The position numbers and the translations under genes were made by a program. From Saprospiraceae bacterium (GTDB lineage: Bacteria > Bacteroidota > Bacteroidia > Chitinophagales > Saprospiraceae): a stretch of DNA of 64,000 bases. Below the pieces are notes generated by a model. The model had not been told where the DNA came from, did not search any database, and worked only from the letters and a program-made list of their open reading frames with translations. This document shows, in pieces, positions 9,074 to 17,859 of the stretch (the first letter of the stretch is position 1; each line of letters begins with the position of its first letter). The stretch spans positions 155,351 through 219,350 of the forward strand of contig JANQPA010000120.1 of assembly GCA_028285545.1 (NCBI GenBank). Reading direction: 5' to 3'.

Positions 9074-9628
9074 ATGGCATTTACTCAATCTAGTATGATC
9101 GCTTTAGGGACTAAAGCTCCCGACTTTAATTTGCCGGATACGGTATCTGATACATCCATGTCTCTTTCTGATTTGGCATCGGAAAAGGCAACAGTGATAA
9201 TGTTTCTATGTAACCACTGCCCATATGTTATCCATGTAAATACAGAAATAATAAATCTTGCAAAAGAGTATAAAGAAAAAGGCGTCTCCTTTATTGGCAT
9301 AAGCTCCAATGATGCCATCAAGTATCCTCAGGATGGGCCTGAGAATATGAAAATTCATGCTCAAAAAGTCGGTTACCTTTTCCCTTATTTATTCGACGAA
9401 AGCCAGGAAGTAGCCAAAGCCTATGATGCTGCCTGTACCCCTGATTTTTATGTATTTGATGGTGACCTAAGTTTGGCTTACCGAGGCCGCTTGGACGATA
9501 GTCGACCTGGGAATAATATCCCACTTAGTGGCAAAGATTTACGAATAGCTTTAGATGCAGTATTAGCGGGAGAGGAAGTAGATACCGTCCAATATCCCAG
9601 TGGAGGATGCAACATCAAATGGAAATAA
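9074..9628 (+). CDS. Thioredoxin-fold (AhpC/TSA-like) protein
   Basis: The 184-residue protein has an AhpC/TSA-thioredoxin domain: APDFNLPD near residue 16, a CNHCPY active-site motif near residue 51 (CxxC type), and CTPDFYVFD with the cis-Pro-like loop. No signal peptide is visible, so it is probably cytoplasmic. The family label is usually 'thioredoxin family protein' and the substrate is unknown. It probably shares an operon with the M15 peptidase and ends at a strong bidirectional hairpin. Confidence 0.85.
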   Translation: MAFTQSSMIALGTKAPDFNLPDTVSDTSMSLSDLASEKATVIMFLCNHCPYVIHVNTEIINLAKEYKEKGVSFIGISSNDAIKYPQDGPENMKIHAQKVGYLFPYLFDESQEVAKAYDAACTPDFYVFDGDLSLAYRGRLDDSRPGNNIPLSGKDLRIALDAVLAGEEVDTVQYPSGGCNIKWK

Positions 9629-9633
9629 ATGTC

Positions 9634-9684
9634 AATAATAAATAATGGGTGGCCCGAGGCCGAGGCCACCCATTATTTATTATT
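9634..9684. terminator. Bidirectional intrinsic terminator, 21-bp perfect stem
   Basis: Arms 9634-9654 and 9664-9684 are perfectly complementary, with a 9-nt loop. The GC core GGGTGGCC is flanked by AT-rich outer stem, giving T-rich tracts in both directions. It lies between the convergent thioredoxin-like gene and nadE and touches the nadE stop codon. Confidence 0.9.
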
Positions 9685-11324
9685 TAAGCCAGGTACTTTC
9701 CAACAATCGGCATTCTTCGACCCATACCAAACGATTTATTGGAAACCCTGATAACTGGCGCGGTTTGGTATCTTTTAAATTCATTGATGTTAACCAGTCG
9801 CAGAACTCTTCGTACTAATTTTTCATCAAAGCCCTTTTCTATAATATCACTAGGACTTTGGCGTTTTTCTATGTATTGGAAAAGAATCTCATCCAAAATA
9901 TCGTATTCCGGCAAGCTGTCGCTGTCTTTTTGCTCAGGGCGTAATTCAGCTGATGGAGGTTTGGTGATAATATTTTCTGGAATGACCTCTTCATCCTTAT
10001 TAATGAATTTGGCGAGCTCAAAAACCTCAGTTTTATATACATCACCGATGACGGATAAGCCTCCACACATATCTCCATATAGAGTGCCATATCCTACCGC
10101 CATTTCACTCTTATTGGAAGTATTTAAAAGAATATGCCCAAATTTATTAGAAAAGGCCATTAAGAGCATGCCTCTAATCCTCGCCTGTAGATTCTCTTCA
10201 GCAATATTAAAAGGATAGGCCCAGAAATGAGGCTTCAAAGCATCGCTGTAGGAAGAATAAATTTCTTCAATAGGAATGATGTCATATTGGATTCCCAGGT
10301 TCTCTGACAGCTGGCGAGCATCATTTACGGAATGATCAGAAGAAAATTGAGAAGGCATTAAAATTACGCGAACATTGTCCTTGCCAAGTGCCCTCTGAGC
10401 CAAAACAGCAACCACTGCCGAATCAATTCCACCAGACAATCCCAAAATGGTTTTTTTAAATCCTAATTTGTCAAAATAATCTTTGATTCCTACTACAATT
10501 GCATCATGAATCAAAGACATTTTGCCTACTATTTGTTGGTGCTCTTCAGGCTTCCCTTTTATTACTTCATCCAGTTCATAGGTTTTGATGCACTCTTCAA
10601 AATAGGGGAGTTCTTCAAATATTTTTGCATCGGGAGACATGACTAGTGAGCCGCCATCAAAGATTATCTCTGTTTGTGCTCCTGAATGATTGACATAAAA
10701 CATGGGGATTTTGTAGCGCTGGACGTTAGCTTTTACTACTTTCTTGCGTTCCTCGGCCTGGTTAAAGGAAAATGGAGAAGCAGATAAATTAAGTATAAAA
10801 TCAGGCTTTTGGGGCATCATTTCATCAAGTGGGCAAATAGTATAGAGGGGGTTTTCATTACCTAAATTCCAAATGTCTTCACAAACACTGAGAGCAATCC
10901 GCTTACCTTTATATTCAACTACTTTAAATTCATTTCCAGGTTCAAAGTATCGATATTCATCAAAAATATCGTAGGTAGGTAATAAGGTTTTGTTTTGAAC
11001 ATGCTGAATTTTCCCATCAGCAAGGAAAAAGGCAGAATTATATAAGTCTTTCCCTTCAACGACAGGGTTATGGCTTGGTGAGCCTACCACTATAGCAATG
11101 TTTTTCGCAGCCTTTGCTAACTGATTAATACAGTTTTCGCTCAACTCAATAAAATCTTCAAATTCTAAAAAATCTCTGGGAGGATATCCACAGGTAGCTA
11201 ATTCACTAAAACAGATTAAATCTGCTCCTTCCTTTTTTGCCTGCTCTACTGCTCGGAGCATCTTTTGAAGATTGCCCTCGAAATTACCAATGTGATAGTT
11301 TAATTGCGCAATGCTTATTTTCAT
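9684..11324 (-). CDS. nadE: Glutamine-dependent NAD+ synthetase
   Basis: The 546-residue protein has two domains. The N-terminal nitrilase-type glutaminase (about 1-250) shows the Glu in CFSELATCGYPPRDF, the Lys region LLPTYDIFDEYRYF and the nucleophile Cys in SVCEDIWN. The C-terminal synthetase domain has the PP-loop LGLSGGIDSA and downstream LNTSNKSEMAVGYGTLYGDM. It converts deamido-NAD to NAD+ using glutamine-derived ammonia and ATP in the cytoplasm. The length is normal for the glutamine-dependent form. It is divergent from dnaX and ends in the shared terminator. Confidence 0.97.
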   Translation of the reverse strand: MKISIAQLNYHIGNFEGNLQKMLRAVEQAKKEGADLICFSELATCGYPPRDFLEFEDFIELSENCINQLAKAAKNIAIVVGSPSHNPVVEGKDLYNSAFFLADGKIQHVQNKTLLPTYDIFDEYRYFEPGNEFKVVEYKGKRIALSVCEDIWNLGNENPLYTICPLDEMMPQKPDFILNLSASPFSFNQAEERKKVVKANVQRYKIPMFYVNHSGAQTEIIFDGGSLVMSPDAKIFEELPYFEECIKTYELDEVIKGKPEEHQQIVGKMSLIHDAIVVGIKDYFDKLGFKKTILGLSGGIDSAVVAVLAQRALGKDNVRVILMPSQFSSDHSVNDARQLSENLGIQYDIIPIEEIYSSYSDALKPHFWAYPFNIAEENLQARIRGMLLMAFSNKFGHILLNTSNKSEMAVGYGTLYGDMCGGLSVIGDVYKTEVFELAKFINKDEEVIPENIITKPPSAELRPEQKDSDSLPEYDILDEILFQYIEKRQSPSDIIEKGFDEKLVRRVLRLVNINEFKRYQTAPVIRVSNKSFGMGRRMPIVGKYLA

Positions 11325-11363
11325 GTTCTGGTTTTGTGAATAATGAGCTGCAATTTAGGTAAA

Positions 11364-11435
11364 CTTAGTTTTAAAATCAAACTAAGCTTAAATTGTTATG
11401 ATAATTATGCTGCCGCCTGGCAGCATAATTATCAT
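11364..11435. repeat. Paired palindromes between divergent genes, including a GCTGCC hairpin
   Basis: A first stem pairs CTTAGTTT (11364-11371) with AAACTAAG (11379-11386). A second, perfect 17-bp stem pairs 11398-11414 with 11419-11435, with core ATGCTGCC-GCCT-GGCAGCAT. Because nadE and dnaX diverge here, the second hairpin is not at a gene end. Its core resembles the palindrome between atpE and atpF, so a repeated palindromic element is likely. Confidence 0.7.
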
Positions 11436-11550
11436 TAAGGTAGTTTATCTTTCTACTTTCTATACCCAAAATGGAAAGCACTTTGAGCAATTTTCTGTAT
11501 CTTAGCGCAAGGGCATTCCTATCTAATAATTATAACTGTAAAAAATCTAG

Positions 11551-13317
11551 ATGAGTACATTTGTTGTATCTGCCAGAAAGTATAGACCGAGCCGTTTTGT
11601 GGATGTGGTAGGCCAGGAGCATGTCACTCAAACGCTTAAAAATGCCCTGATTAATGATCATTTAGCCCATGCCTTTTTGTTTTGTGGCCCACGAGGTGTA
11701 GGTAAAACCACCTGTGCCCGTATTTTGGCCAAAGTACTCAATTGTCAGAATTTAAGTGCTGACTCTGAACCCTGCAACACCTGTTCCTCTTGCCAATCTT
11801 TTAATGATAATGCCTCCTTTAATATTATGGAGCTGGATGCAGCCTCCAATAATAGTGTAGAACACATTCGTGCATTAATAGAACAGGTACGTTTTCAACC
11901 TCAACAAGGCAAATACAAAGTATTTATCATTGATGAGGTGCACATGTTATCTCAGCAAGCCTTTAATGCATTTTTAAAGACTTTAGAAGAGCCACCTTCA
12001 TATGCTATTTTTATTTTGGCTACCACTGAGAAGCACAAAATTATTCCAACCATTTTGTCCCGGTGTCAGATTTTTGATTTTAAAAGGATACAGGTGCCGA
12101 GAATGGTTGAACATTTGAATGCAATTTGTAAGGAAGAAGGTATTCAAGCAGAAAAGGATGCCTTACATATTATCGGGCAAAAGGCCGATGGTGCTCTTCG
12201 TGATGCTTTATCTATTTTTGACCGCATCGTTTCTTTTTCAGGTAAAACCATCAAATATCAGGATGTAATTACCAATCTCAATGTATTAGATTACGATTAT
12301 TATTTTAAAGTGATCGGCGCATTTATGATGGAAGATGTTTCAAAGATCCTTTTGATCTTTGATGATGTCTTAAGCAAAGGTTTTGATCCGGATATTTTTA
12401 CAAACGGCTTATCAGAACACGTCAGAAATTTATTGGTTTGTAAGGATTCTGAAACCTTACAGTTGTTGGAAGTAAGCGACAATCTAAAAGATCGATATGA
12501 ATCTCAAGCCCAATTGGCACCGATGTCTCTGTTATTGAACTTGCTTAACCTGCTTAATGAATGTGACGTAAATTACCGGATGGCCCGCAACAAAAGACTA
12601 CATGTGGAAATGGCCTTAATTAAAATGACCTACCTCAACAGGGCCATCAAGATGACAGAAGACGGCAGTACCCATGTTCAGGCTAAGCAAAAAAAAAAGA
12701 CTGACCCAGTAGTAAAAAAAGAAGCTGTTCAAACTCCAAATCCGACAGTAGAAATACCTTCCGATGACTTGTCTGACGATACAGAAGCCAACTCACATTT
12801 AGGCCAGCAGGAAAATAAAGAAGATCCACCACCATCAGAATCTGATCCTAAGCCTAAAAAACTAGTTGGAGCCATGAAGCGCTTTGATGTTAATGCCTTA
12901 ATGGCTGAGGTGAAACAGGATACCGTCAAGGCTGAAAACCAAAAAATTGAGATTACAAATGAAGCTCTGCGTGAGCAATGGGATGCATATGTTGATGAAA
13001 ATCTTCCAGACTCAATGAAAGGTTATTTGAAAAAAGCAGAATTGATCCTTAAGGATAGTGAAATTTTGGCTTTGGTGGGATCGGATCTCGCTAAAAGTAC
13101 CCTACAGCAAGAGTCAGGATTAATGGAGCGGCTGCGTACTTTTTTTAACCAACCCAAATTAGCCCTCAAAGTTCAGTTGGATAAATCTAAGGCCCCCAAA
13201 ATTGAAAAACCCAAACGACTTATCAGCAGCAAGGAAAAGTTAAGGCAGATGAATGAAAAAAATCCTTTGATCAAAGAAATTTGGGAAAGGTTTGATTTGA
13301 GATTTGATGAAGACTAG
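11551..13317 (+). CDS. dnaX: DNA polymerase III subunits gamma/tau (clamp loader)
   Basis: The 588-residue protein starts with the AAA+ clamp-loader ATPase: Walker A GPRGVGKTT (about 46-54), a zinc module with Cys in the NCQNLS and CNTCSSCQSF stretches, Walker B VFIIDEVHML, and sensor I ILATTEKHKIIPTILSRCQ. A domain-III region follows to about residue 370, then a charged low-complexity linker and a C-terminal tau-like region. It loads the sliding clamp at the replication fork. A run of ten A and a G in the linker (12689-12699) suggests a programmed shift to a short gamma form (see the separate entry). The gene is convergent with the DUF4377 gene. Confidence 0.97.
   Translation: MSTFVVSARKYRPSRFVDVVGQEHVTQTLKNALINDHLAHAFLFCGPRGVGKTTCARILAKVLNCQNLSADSEPCNTCSSCQSFNDNASFNIMELDAASNNSVEHIRALIEQVRFQPQQGKYKVFIIDEVHMLSQQAFNAFLKTLEEPPSYAIFILATTEKHKIIPTILSRCQIFDFKRIQVPRMVEHLNAICKEEGIQAEKDALHIIGQKADGALRDALSIFDRIVSFSGKTIKYQDVITNLNVLDYDYYFKVIGAFMMEDVSKILLIFDDVLSKGFDPDIFTNGLSEHVRNLLVCKDSETLQLLEVSDNLKDRYESQAQLAPMSLLLNLLNLLNECDVNYRMARNKRLHVEMALIKMTYLNRAIKMTEDGSTHVQAKQKKKTDPVVKKEAVQTPNPTVEIPSDDLSDDTEANSHLGQQENKEDPPPSESDPKPKKLVGAMKRFDVNALMAEVKQDTVKAENQKIEITNEALREQWDAYVDENLPDSMKGYLKKAELILKDSEILALVGSDLAKSTLQQESGLMERLRTFFNQPKLALKVQLDKSKAPKIEKPKRLISSKEKLRQMNEKNPLIKEIWERFDLRFDED
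12688..12712 (+). promoter_or_regulatory. Putative dnaX slippery sequence (A10-G) for gamma-form production
   Basis: In-frame codons are CAA AAA AAA AAG ACT, containing heptamer A AAA AAG in the correct phase. After a -1 slip the next codons are GAC TGA (12699-12704), giving a 384-residue product. In the +1 frame CTG ACC CAG is followed by TAG (12710-12712). The run sits in the linker between ATPase and tau-specific regions, as at known dnaX sites. I see no strong stimulatory hairpin just downstream, so transcriptional slippage on the A tract is also possible. Confidence 0.6.
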
Positions 13318-13322
13318 TTTTC

Positions 13323-13682
13323 CTATGTCTTCTCCTTTACCCAAATTTTAATTAATTCAACTCTATTGGAAGAACCATCAGCAGGAGGCCTATCAATTTT
13401 TGTAATGGACACCTCTATCACATAGGTATAACCTTCCTCATAATCAAAACCTTCAATACCGCCATAAAACAAACTCCAATTATCTTCTGGTTTTTCTTTG
13501 ATCTGGAGGCATCTAAAATTACCTTCCCCAACACAATCCTTTCGATGATCGGCCACATAATATAATTTATGACCATTTTTGCTTATTTTAATCGGTGCAT
13601 TTAACTCATTTTTAAGTGCCTCGCAAGAAAATATCGTAAGAAAGAAGAGTAAAGCAAAAATCTGGCTTGCCTTCATTTTCAT
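13323..13682 (-). CDS. DUF4377 domain lipoprotein
   Basis: A 119-residue protein with lipobox Cys at residue 20 (LTIFSC). The mature part fits DUF4377: VGEGNFRCLQIKEKPEDNW, LFYGGIEGFDYEEGYTYVIEV, PPADGSSNRVELIKI. The fold is a small beta domain found in secreted or lipid-anchored proteins, with no known function (some relatives are fused to META domains). It ends five bases from dnaX, in convergent orientation, with no clear terminator between them. ATG at 13676 is an equally possible start, two residues in. Confidence 0.75.
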   Translation of the reverse strand: MKMKASQIFALLFFLTIFSCEALKNELNAPIKISKNGHKLYYVADHRKDCVGEGNFRCLQIKEKPEDNWSLFYGGIEGFDYEEGYTYVIEVSITKIDRPPADGSSNRVELIKIWVKEKT

Positions 13683-13899
13683 ATTTTTGTTTTTGTAGAA
13701 GACTACTATTTGATCTAAATAGGTTGGGTAATCTAATAAATCTGATTCTTCAATTTATTGGAATAAACAACAGGATTGTCGTAAATTCATCTAAAATAAT
13801 TTGTTAGCTGAAAGACAGTAGATTCACCTTAATTTTACCTAATTCAAACCAGCCTACACCCTAAACGTTTTATTGTAGAATAAAAATTATGTCCTAACT
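13683..13899. other. 217-bp divergent intergenic region
   Basis: AT-rich spacer between the leftward DUF4377 gene and the rightward Crp/Fnr gene. No exact TAnnTTTG box, strong hairpin or small gene is seen. Confidence 0.4.
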
Positions 13900-14586
13900 A
13901 TGAATAATCAATCCTTCTGGTACCTCGAAAACGTAGATGTGACAGGCATATTCTGTCCTAAAAAGATAGGCCGCGGCGATATGGATAAACACAGCCACAA
14001 AACCTATAAACGCGGAGAATATATTTATTTGCCTGAAGAGCATGCAGACAGAATTTACTTTTTAACAGAGGGTAGAGTAAAAATTGGCACCTATGGAGAA
14101 TCCGGTAAAGAAATAACAAAAGCTATACTAAATAAAGGAGAAGTATTTGGAGAACTTTCCCTGGTAGGGGAGACCAAACGACGAGATTTTGCCTATGCTA
14201 TGGAAGAAACCATGGTTTGCGTACTGACCGTAGATGAAATGAAATCTCTTATGCGGGAACACAACGGCCTTAATATGTTTATTATGAAAATAATGGGCTC
14301 CAGAATGCTGGAAATGGAAAATCGTCTTGAGTCTCTAGTCTTTAAAGATTCTCGTACTCGTATCATTGAATATCTTCATGGGCTGGGAGCCAAAAAAGGC
14401 CAAAGAGTAGGTTACGAAACACTGGTCCGCAAATTCATGACCCATCAAGAGATTGCCAACCTAACAGCTACCTCCCGTCAAACGGTTACCACTGTCCTTA
14501 ATGAATTGAGAAATAAAAATGTGATTACCTTTAATCGCCGCAGACTCTTGATTAGAGATATGGAACAATTGTTATCAGAAGCATAA
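13900..14586 (+). CDS. Crp/Fnr family transcriptional regulator
   Basis: The 228-residue protein has a cyclic-nucleotide-binding-like beta roll (about 35-145; KRGEYIYLPEEHADRIYFLTEG, GEVFGELSLVGE) and a C-terminal winged helix. In the latter MTHQEIANLTATSRQTVTTVLNELR (about 185-210) is the helix-turn-helix. The effector cannot be read from sequence: the FGELSL pocket is present, but the usual cAMP-contacting Arg-Ser pair is not evident, and no Fnr-type Cys cluster is seen. It is monocistronic, followed by a strong hairpin; the target genes are unknown. Confidence 0.88.
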   Translation: MNNQSFWYLENVDVTGIFCPKKIGRGDMDKHSHKTYKRGEYIYLPEEHADRIYFLTEGRVKIGTYGESGKEITKAILNKGEVFGELSLVGETKRRDFAYAMEETMVCVLTVDEMKSLMREHNGLNMFIMKIMGSRMLEMENRLESLVFKDSRTRIIEYLHGLGAKKGQRVGYETLVRKFMTHQEIANLTATSRQTVTTVLNELRNKNVITFNRRRLLIRDMEQLLSEA

Positions 14587-14600
14587 TTGGTAGAAAGATA

Positions 14601-14691
14601 AAGGTAGAAAGTAGAAAGAGAAAAAACTCTTCGCGCAGCGAAGAGTTTTTTCTCTTTTATTTAATTATTTTGTCCTTCTACTTTCTACCTT
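14601..14691. terminator. Nested inverted repeats forming a terminator
   Basis: The inner stem is perfect over 19 bp (14615-14633 with 14639-14657), with loop CGCAG; its right arm carries TTTTTT. An outer pair matches AAGGTAGAAAGTAGAAAG (14601-14618) with its near reverse complement at 14674-14691. The outer arms carry the same AGTAGAA heptamers as the array at 8145. The structure ends the Crp/Fnr gene, and its outer arm falls in the helicase leader. Confidence 0.8.
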
Positions 14692-14706
14692 ATACATTCT
14701 ACTAAG

Positions 14707-17700
14707 ATGTCTGAACCAAAACGGGATCGCTTTTTCTATAATGAGGCATTTCTGGAAGAACTGGAAAAGCTCAACCCTGCTCAACGCAAGGCTGTGGAGC
14801 AAACAGAAGGCCCTGTCTTGGTAATTGCTGGCCCCGGGACCGGCAAAACACATATGTTGGCCTCCAGAATAGGTAAGATTTTATTGGATTCTGACACCCA
14901 GGCCCATAATATATTGTGCCTGACTTTTACGGATGCTGGTGTTCAAGCTATGCGCCAGCGACTGCTCCAACTAATTGGCCCCGAAGCTTATCGGGTGCAT
15001 ATTTACACTTTCCATTCTTTTTGCAATACCATTATTAAGGATAACCTGGAATTATTTGGACGCCGGGATCTGGAGCCCTTATCTGAATTAGAACGCATCG
15101 ACATCATCCGATCCATTATCGATGAACTTCCTGTGGATCACCCCATCAAAAGGGGACGAGCAGATGTCTACTTTTTTGAAGATCACCTGTACCAGCTTTT
15201 CAAACAGATGAAAGCTGAGCGCTGGACTGTAGCATGGATGGAAAAAATGATTGGGGAATTCCTGGATGATTTGCCCAAACGGAAAGAGTTTATCTATCAG
15301 GTAAGCCGGGGGTCCTTTAAAAAAGGGGACCTTAAGGAAGCGAAACTGAAGGAAGTAAAAAGGAGAATGGATCGCCTGCTATCAGCCTGCCGATTGTATC
15401 CAAAGTATGAGCAAAAAATGCGCAAAGCCAAACGCTATGATTATGATGATATGATCCTCTGGGTTTTGAATGCTTTTGACAAGCACGAAGCCCTTTTGCG
15501 ATCTTATCAGGAGCGATACCTTTATTTTTTAGTGGATGAATATCAGGATACCAATGGTGCTCAAAATCAACTCATCCGTAAATTAATCGAATTCTGGTCC
15601 ATTCCTAATATTTTTATTGTAGGAGATGATGATCAATCCATTTTTGAGTTTCAGGGAGCTCGCTTAAAAAACCTGACTGATTTTTACAAGGATTATCAGC
15701 AGGCTTTGGAAACCGTCTTATTGCAAAATAATTATCGCTCTTCCCAATTGATTTTGGATGCCTCAACAGCATTAATTAATCATAATGAAAAAAGGATTAT
15801 ACATTATCTGGATTCTTTAAATATCGATAAAATTCTCAGAGCCCAACATCCGATATTTGGGAATCAAATTATTAAACCTCAGATTAATGTATACCCGAAT
15901 CGTACTCAGGAAATGGTGGCCATTGTTGAAAAACTGGAAGCATTTCAAGCGCAGGGAATGGCACTTGATGAGATTGCCATAATCTATGCTAAACACCGCC
16001 AGGCAGATGCTCTTTTGCAGTTATTAGATAAAAAACAAATACCTTATTCTGTCAAGAGAGAACTCAATATTTTACATCTTCCTGCTATTAAAAACCTAAG
16101 AACCATTCTGGAATACCTCTGGGAGGAAAGTCGTCAGGCTTTTAATGGAGAGTATCTGCTCTATCAAATGCTTCATTTTAGGTATTTTGGAATCCAACCC
16201 TCTGATTTTGCAGAAGTTAGTTTGGCACTAGCAGGCATGGGGTGGAGAGAACGCCCTAAGTGGAGGAAGCTACTTGACCTGAAGGGAATGTTGGAGGATT
16301 TCAACGTTAAAGAACCAGATGCTTTTTTAGCCTTGTCCAAATTTATTCAGGAAAGTTTACAACAGCTATACCTCCTGAGCCTTCCGGCTTTCGTGGAAAG
16401 AGTAATTAATCGCTCTGGGCTTCTGAAATTTTGCATGGAACAAGCAGATCGAGTTAATCTATTAGAAGTATTAAAGACATTTCTTGATTTTGTCCGATCT
16501 GAAAGCATGAAACATCCAAGAATGAATCTTGGAAACCTTCTGGAGATTTTTGACAAAATGGAGGCTAACCGTCTTAGCATTCCTGTATATAGAACCCTCT
16601 CTCAAGAGAATGGAGTACAGCTCGTTACGGCCCATAGTGCAAAAGGCTTGGAATTCCGAACTGTTTTTATCATTGATTGCATAAAAGATCATTGGGAACC
16701 TCGCCGAAAGGGTAGCTTATTTCGATTTCAGCTACCCGATACGCTCACCTATTCTGGGGAAGAAGATGCTCTGGAGGCCAGGCGTCGACTTTTTTATGTG
16801 TCTATGACCAGAGCCCAGGAATATTTGTATCTGTCCTATAGTTTGCAAAATGAATTGGGAAAAAACCTGGAGCATACACAATTTGTCGATGAACTCATTA
16901 TTACAGCTGATTTGACAGCACAAGAAAAATCTGTAGGCGGAGAATTTCTCCTGAATGCACAAGAATTACAATTATTGGAACAGGAACCCCCTATGGTCTC
17001 GGTATTTGAAAAGAGTGCAGTGGATCAACTATTGGATGGATTTGTACTTAGTATTTCCTCAATGAATAGGTATTTAAGCTGTCCTTTGGCCTTTTTCTAT
17101 GAATTCATTCTAAGAGTACCAGTGCAAGTCAGTGAATCTGCACTATATGGCACGGCCATGCACAATGCCCTGCAGCGCCTATTCGAACAAATGTTGATAA
17201 GCCGGCACAAACAATTTCCAGATTATGAAATTCTAATCCGTCTTTATGAGCAGGAGATTGGTCGTTTAAGGGGAGGTTTTTCTGCTAAAGAATTTCGCAG
17301 AAGAAAGGAAATGGGAAAACGCCAACTAAAGCAATACTATCGTAAAAATATTGCTTCCTGGCCTAGTCAGGCAAAACCCGAATATGCTATTCGAAATATT
17401 GAAATTGACGGCATACCTGTAACTGGAGTAATTGATCGCTTGGATTGGATAAAGGATCAATACGTAAGAATTGTAGATTATAAAACTGGCCAACCTAAAG
17501 ATACCAAGGTAAAGCCTCCGAGTTCTGCCAGACCACATGGTGGTCCATACTGGCGGCAACTTTATTTCTATCAATTGTTGTACGAGCACTCTAGCATCAA
17601 CCAAAAACCTGTCCGGCAAGGAGTCATTTCCTTTTTGGATCCAGATAAAGATGGAGCCTTAATAGATTTTGAAGTCCAATTTGAAAGAGAGCACACTTCC

Positions 17701-17859
17701 TTTGTCAAAAATTTAATGAAAGATACCTACCAAAAGATAAAGGATCAGCAATTTTATGAAGGTTGCAACGAACCACACTGCCTTTGGTGCAATTTTTTTA
17801 AAAAAAATGTAGAAACCGATAGTTTTTCAAACAGCGAAATTGAAGAGCTGGATGATTAA
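14707..17859 (+). CDS. UvrD/PcrA-type DNA helicase with C-terminal PD-(D/E)XK nuclease
   Basis: The 1050-residue protein has superfamily 1 helicase motifs in order: LNPAQRKAVEQ (Q motif), Walker A GPGTGKT (residues 42-48), LVDEYQDTN (motif II), IVGDDDQSIFEFQGA (motif III), VTAHSAKGLEF (motif V) and RRLFYVSMTRAQEYLYL (motif VI). A RecB/AddB-type nuclease domain follows from about residue 780: SSMNRYLSCPLAFFYEF, YGTAMHNALQ, and catalytic GVIDRLDW with IVDYKTGQP. Cys in SCP plus GCNEPHCLWC near the C-terminus could bind an iron-sulfur cluster, as in AddB. It probably processes DNA ends or repair intermediates. No addA/addB or recBCD partner is adjacent. Confidence 0.9.
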   Translation: MSEPKRDRFFYNEAFLEELEKLNPAQRKAVEQTEGPVLVIAGPGTGKTHMLASRIGKILLDSDTQAHNILCLTFTDAGVQAMRQRLLQLIGPEAYRVHIYTFHSFCNTIIKDNLELFGRRDLEPLSELERIDIIRSIIDELPVDHPIKRGRADVYFFEDHLYQLFKQMKAERWTVAWMEKMIGEFLDDLPKRKEFIYQVSRGSFKKGDLKEAKLKEVKRRMDRLLSACRLYPKYEQKMRKAKRYDYDDMILWVLNAFDKHEALLRSYQERYLYFLVDEYQDTNGAQNQLIRKLIEFWSIPNIFIVGDDDQSIFEFQGARLKNLTDFYKDYQQALETVLLQNNYRSSQLILDASTALINHNEKRIIHYLDSLNIDKILRAQHPIFGNQIIKPQINVYPNRTQEMVAIVEKLEAFQAQGMALDEIAIIYAKHRQADALLQLLDKKQIPYSVKRELNILHLPAIKNLRTILEYLWEESRQAFNGEYLLYQMLHFRYFGIQPSDFAEVSLALAGMGWRERPKWRKLLDLKGMLEDFNVKEPDAFLALSKFIQESLQQLYLLSLPAFVERVINRSGLLKFCMEQADRVNLLEVLKTFLDFVRSESMKHPRMNLGNLLEIFDKMEANRLSIPVYRTLSQENGVQLVTAHSAKGLEFRTVFIIDCIKDHWEPRRKGSLFRFQLPDTLTYSGEEDALEARRRLFYVSMTRAQEYLYLSYSLQNELGKNLEHTQFVDELIITADLTAQEKSVGGEFLLNAQELQLLEQEPPMVSVFEKSAVDQLLDGFVLSISSMNRYLSCPLAFFYEFILRVPVQVSESALYGTAMHNALQRLFEQMLISRHKQFPDYEILIRLYEQEIGRLRGGFSAKEFRRRKEMGKRQLKQYYRKNIASWPSQAKPEYAIRNIEIDGIPVTGVIDRLDWIKDQYVRIVDYKTGQPKDTKVKPPSSARPHGGPYWRQLYFYQLLYEHSSINQKPVRQGVISFLDPDKDGALIDFEVQFEREHTSFVKNLMKDTYQKIKDQQFYEGCNEPHCLWCNFFKKNVETDSFSNSEIEELDD

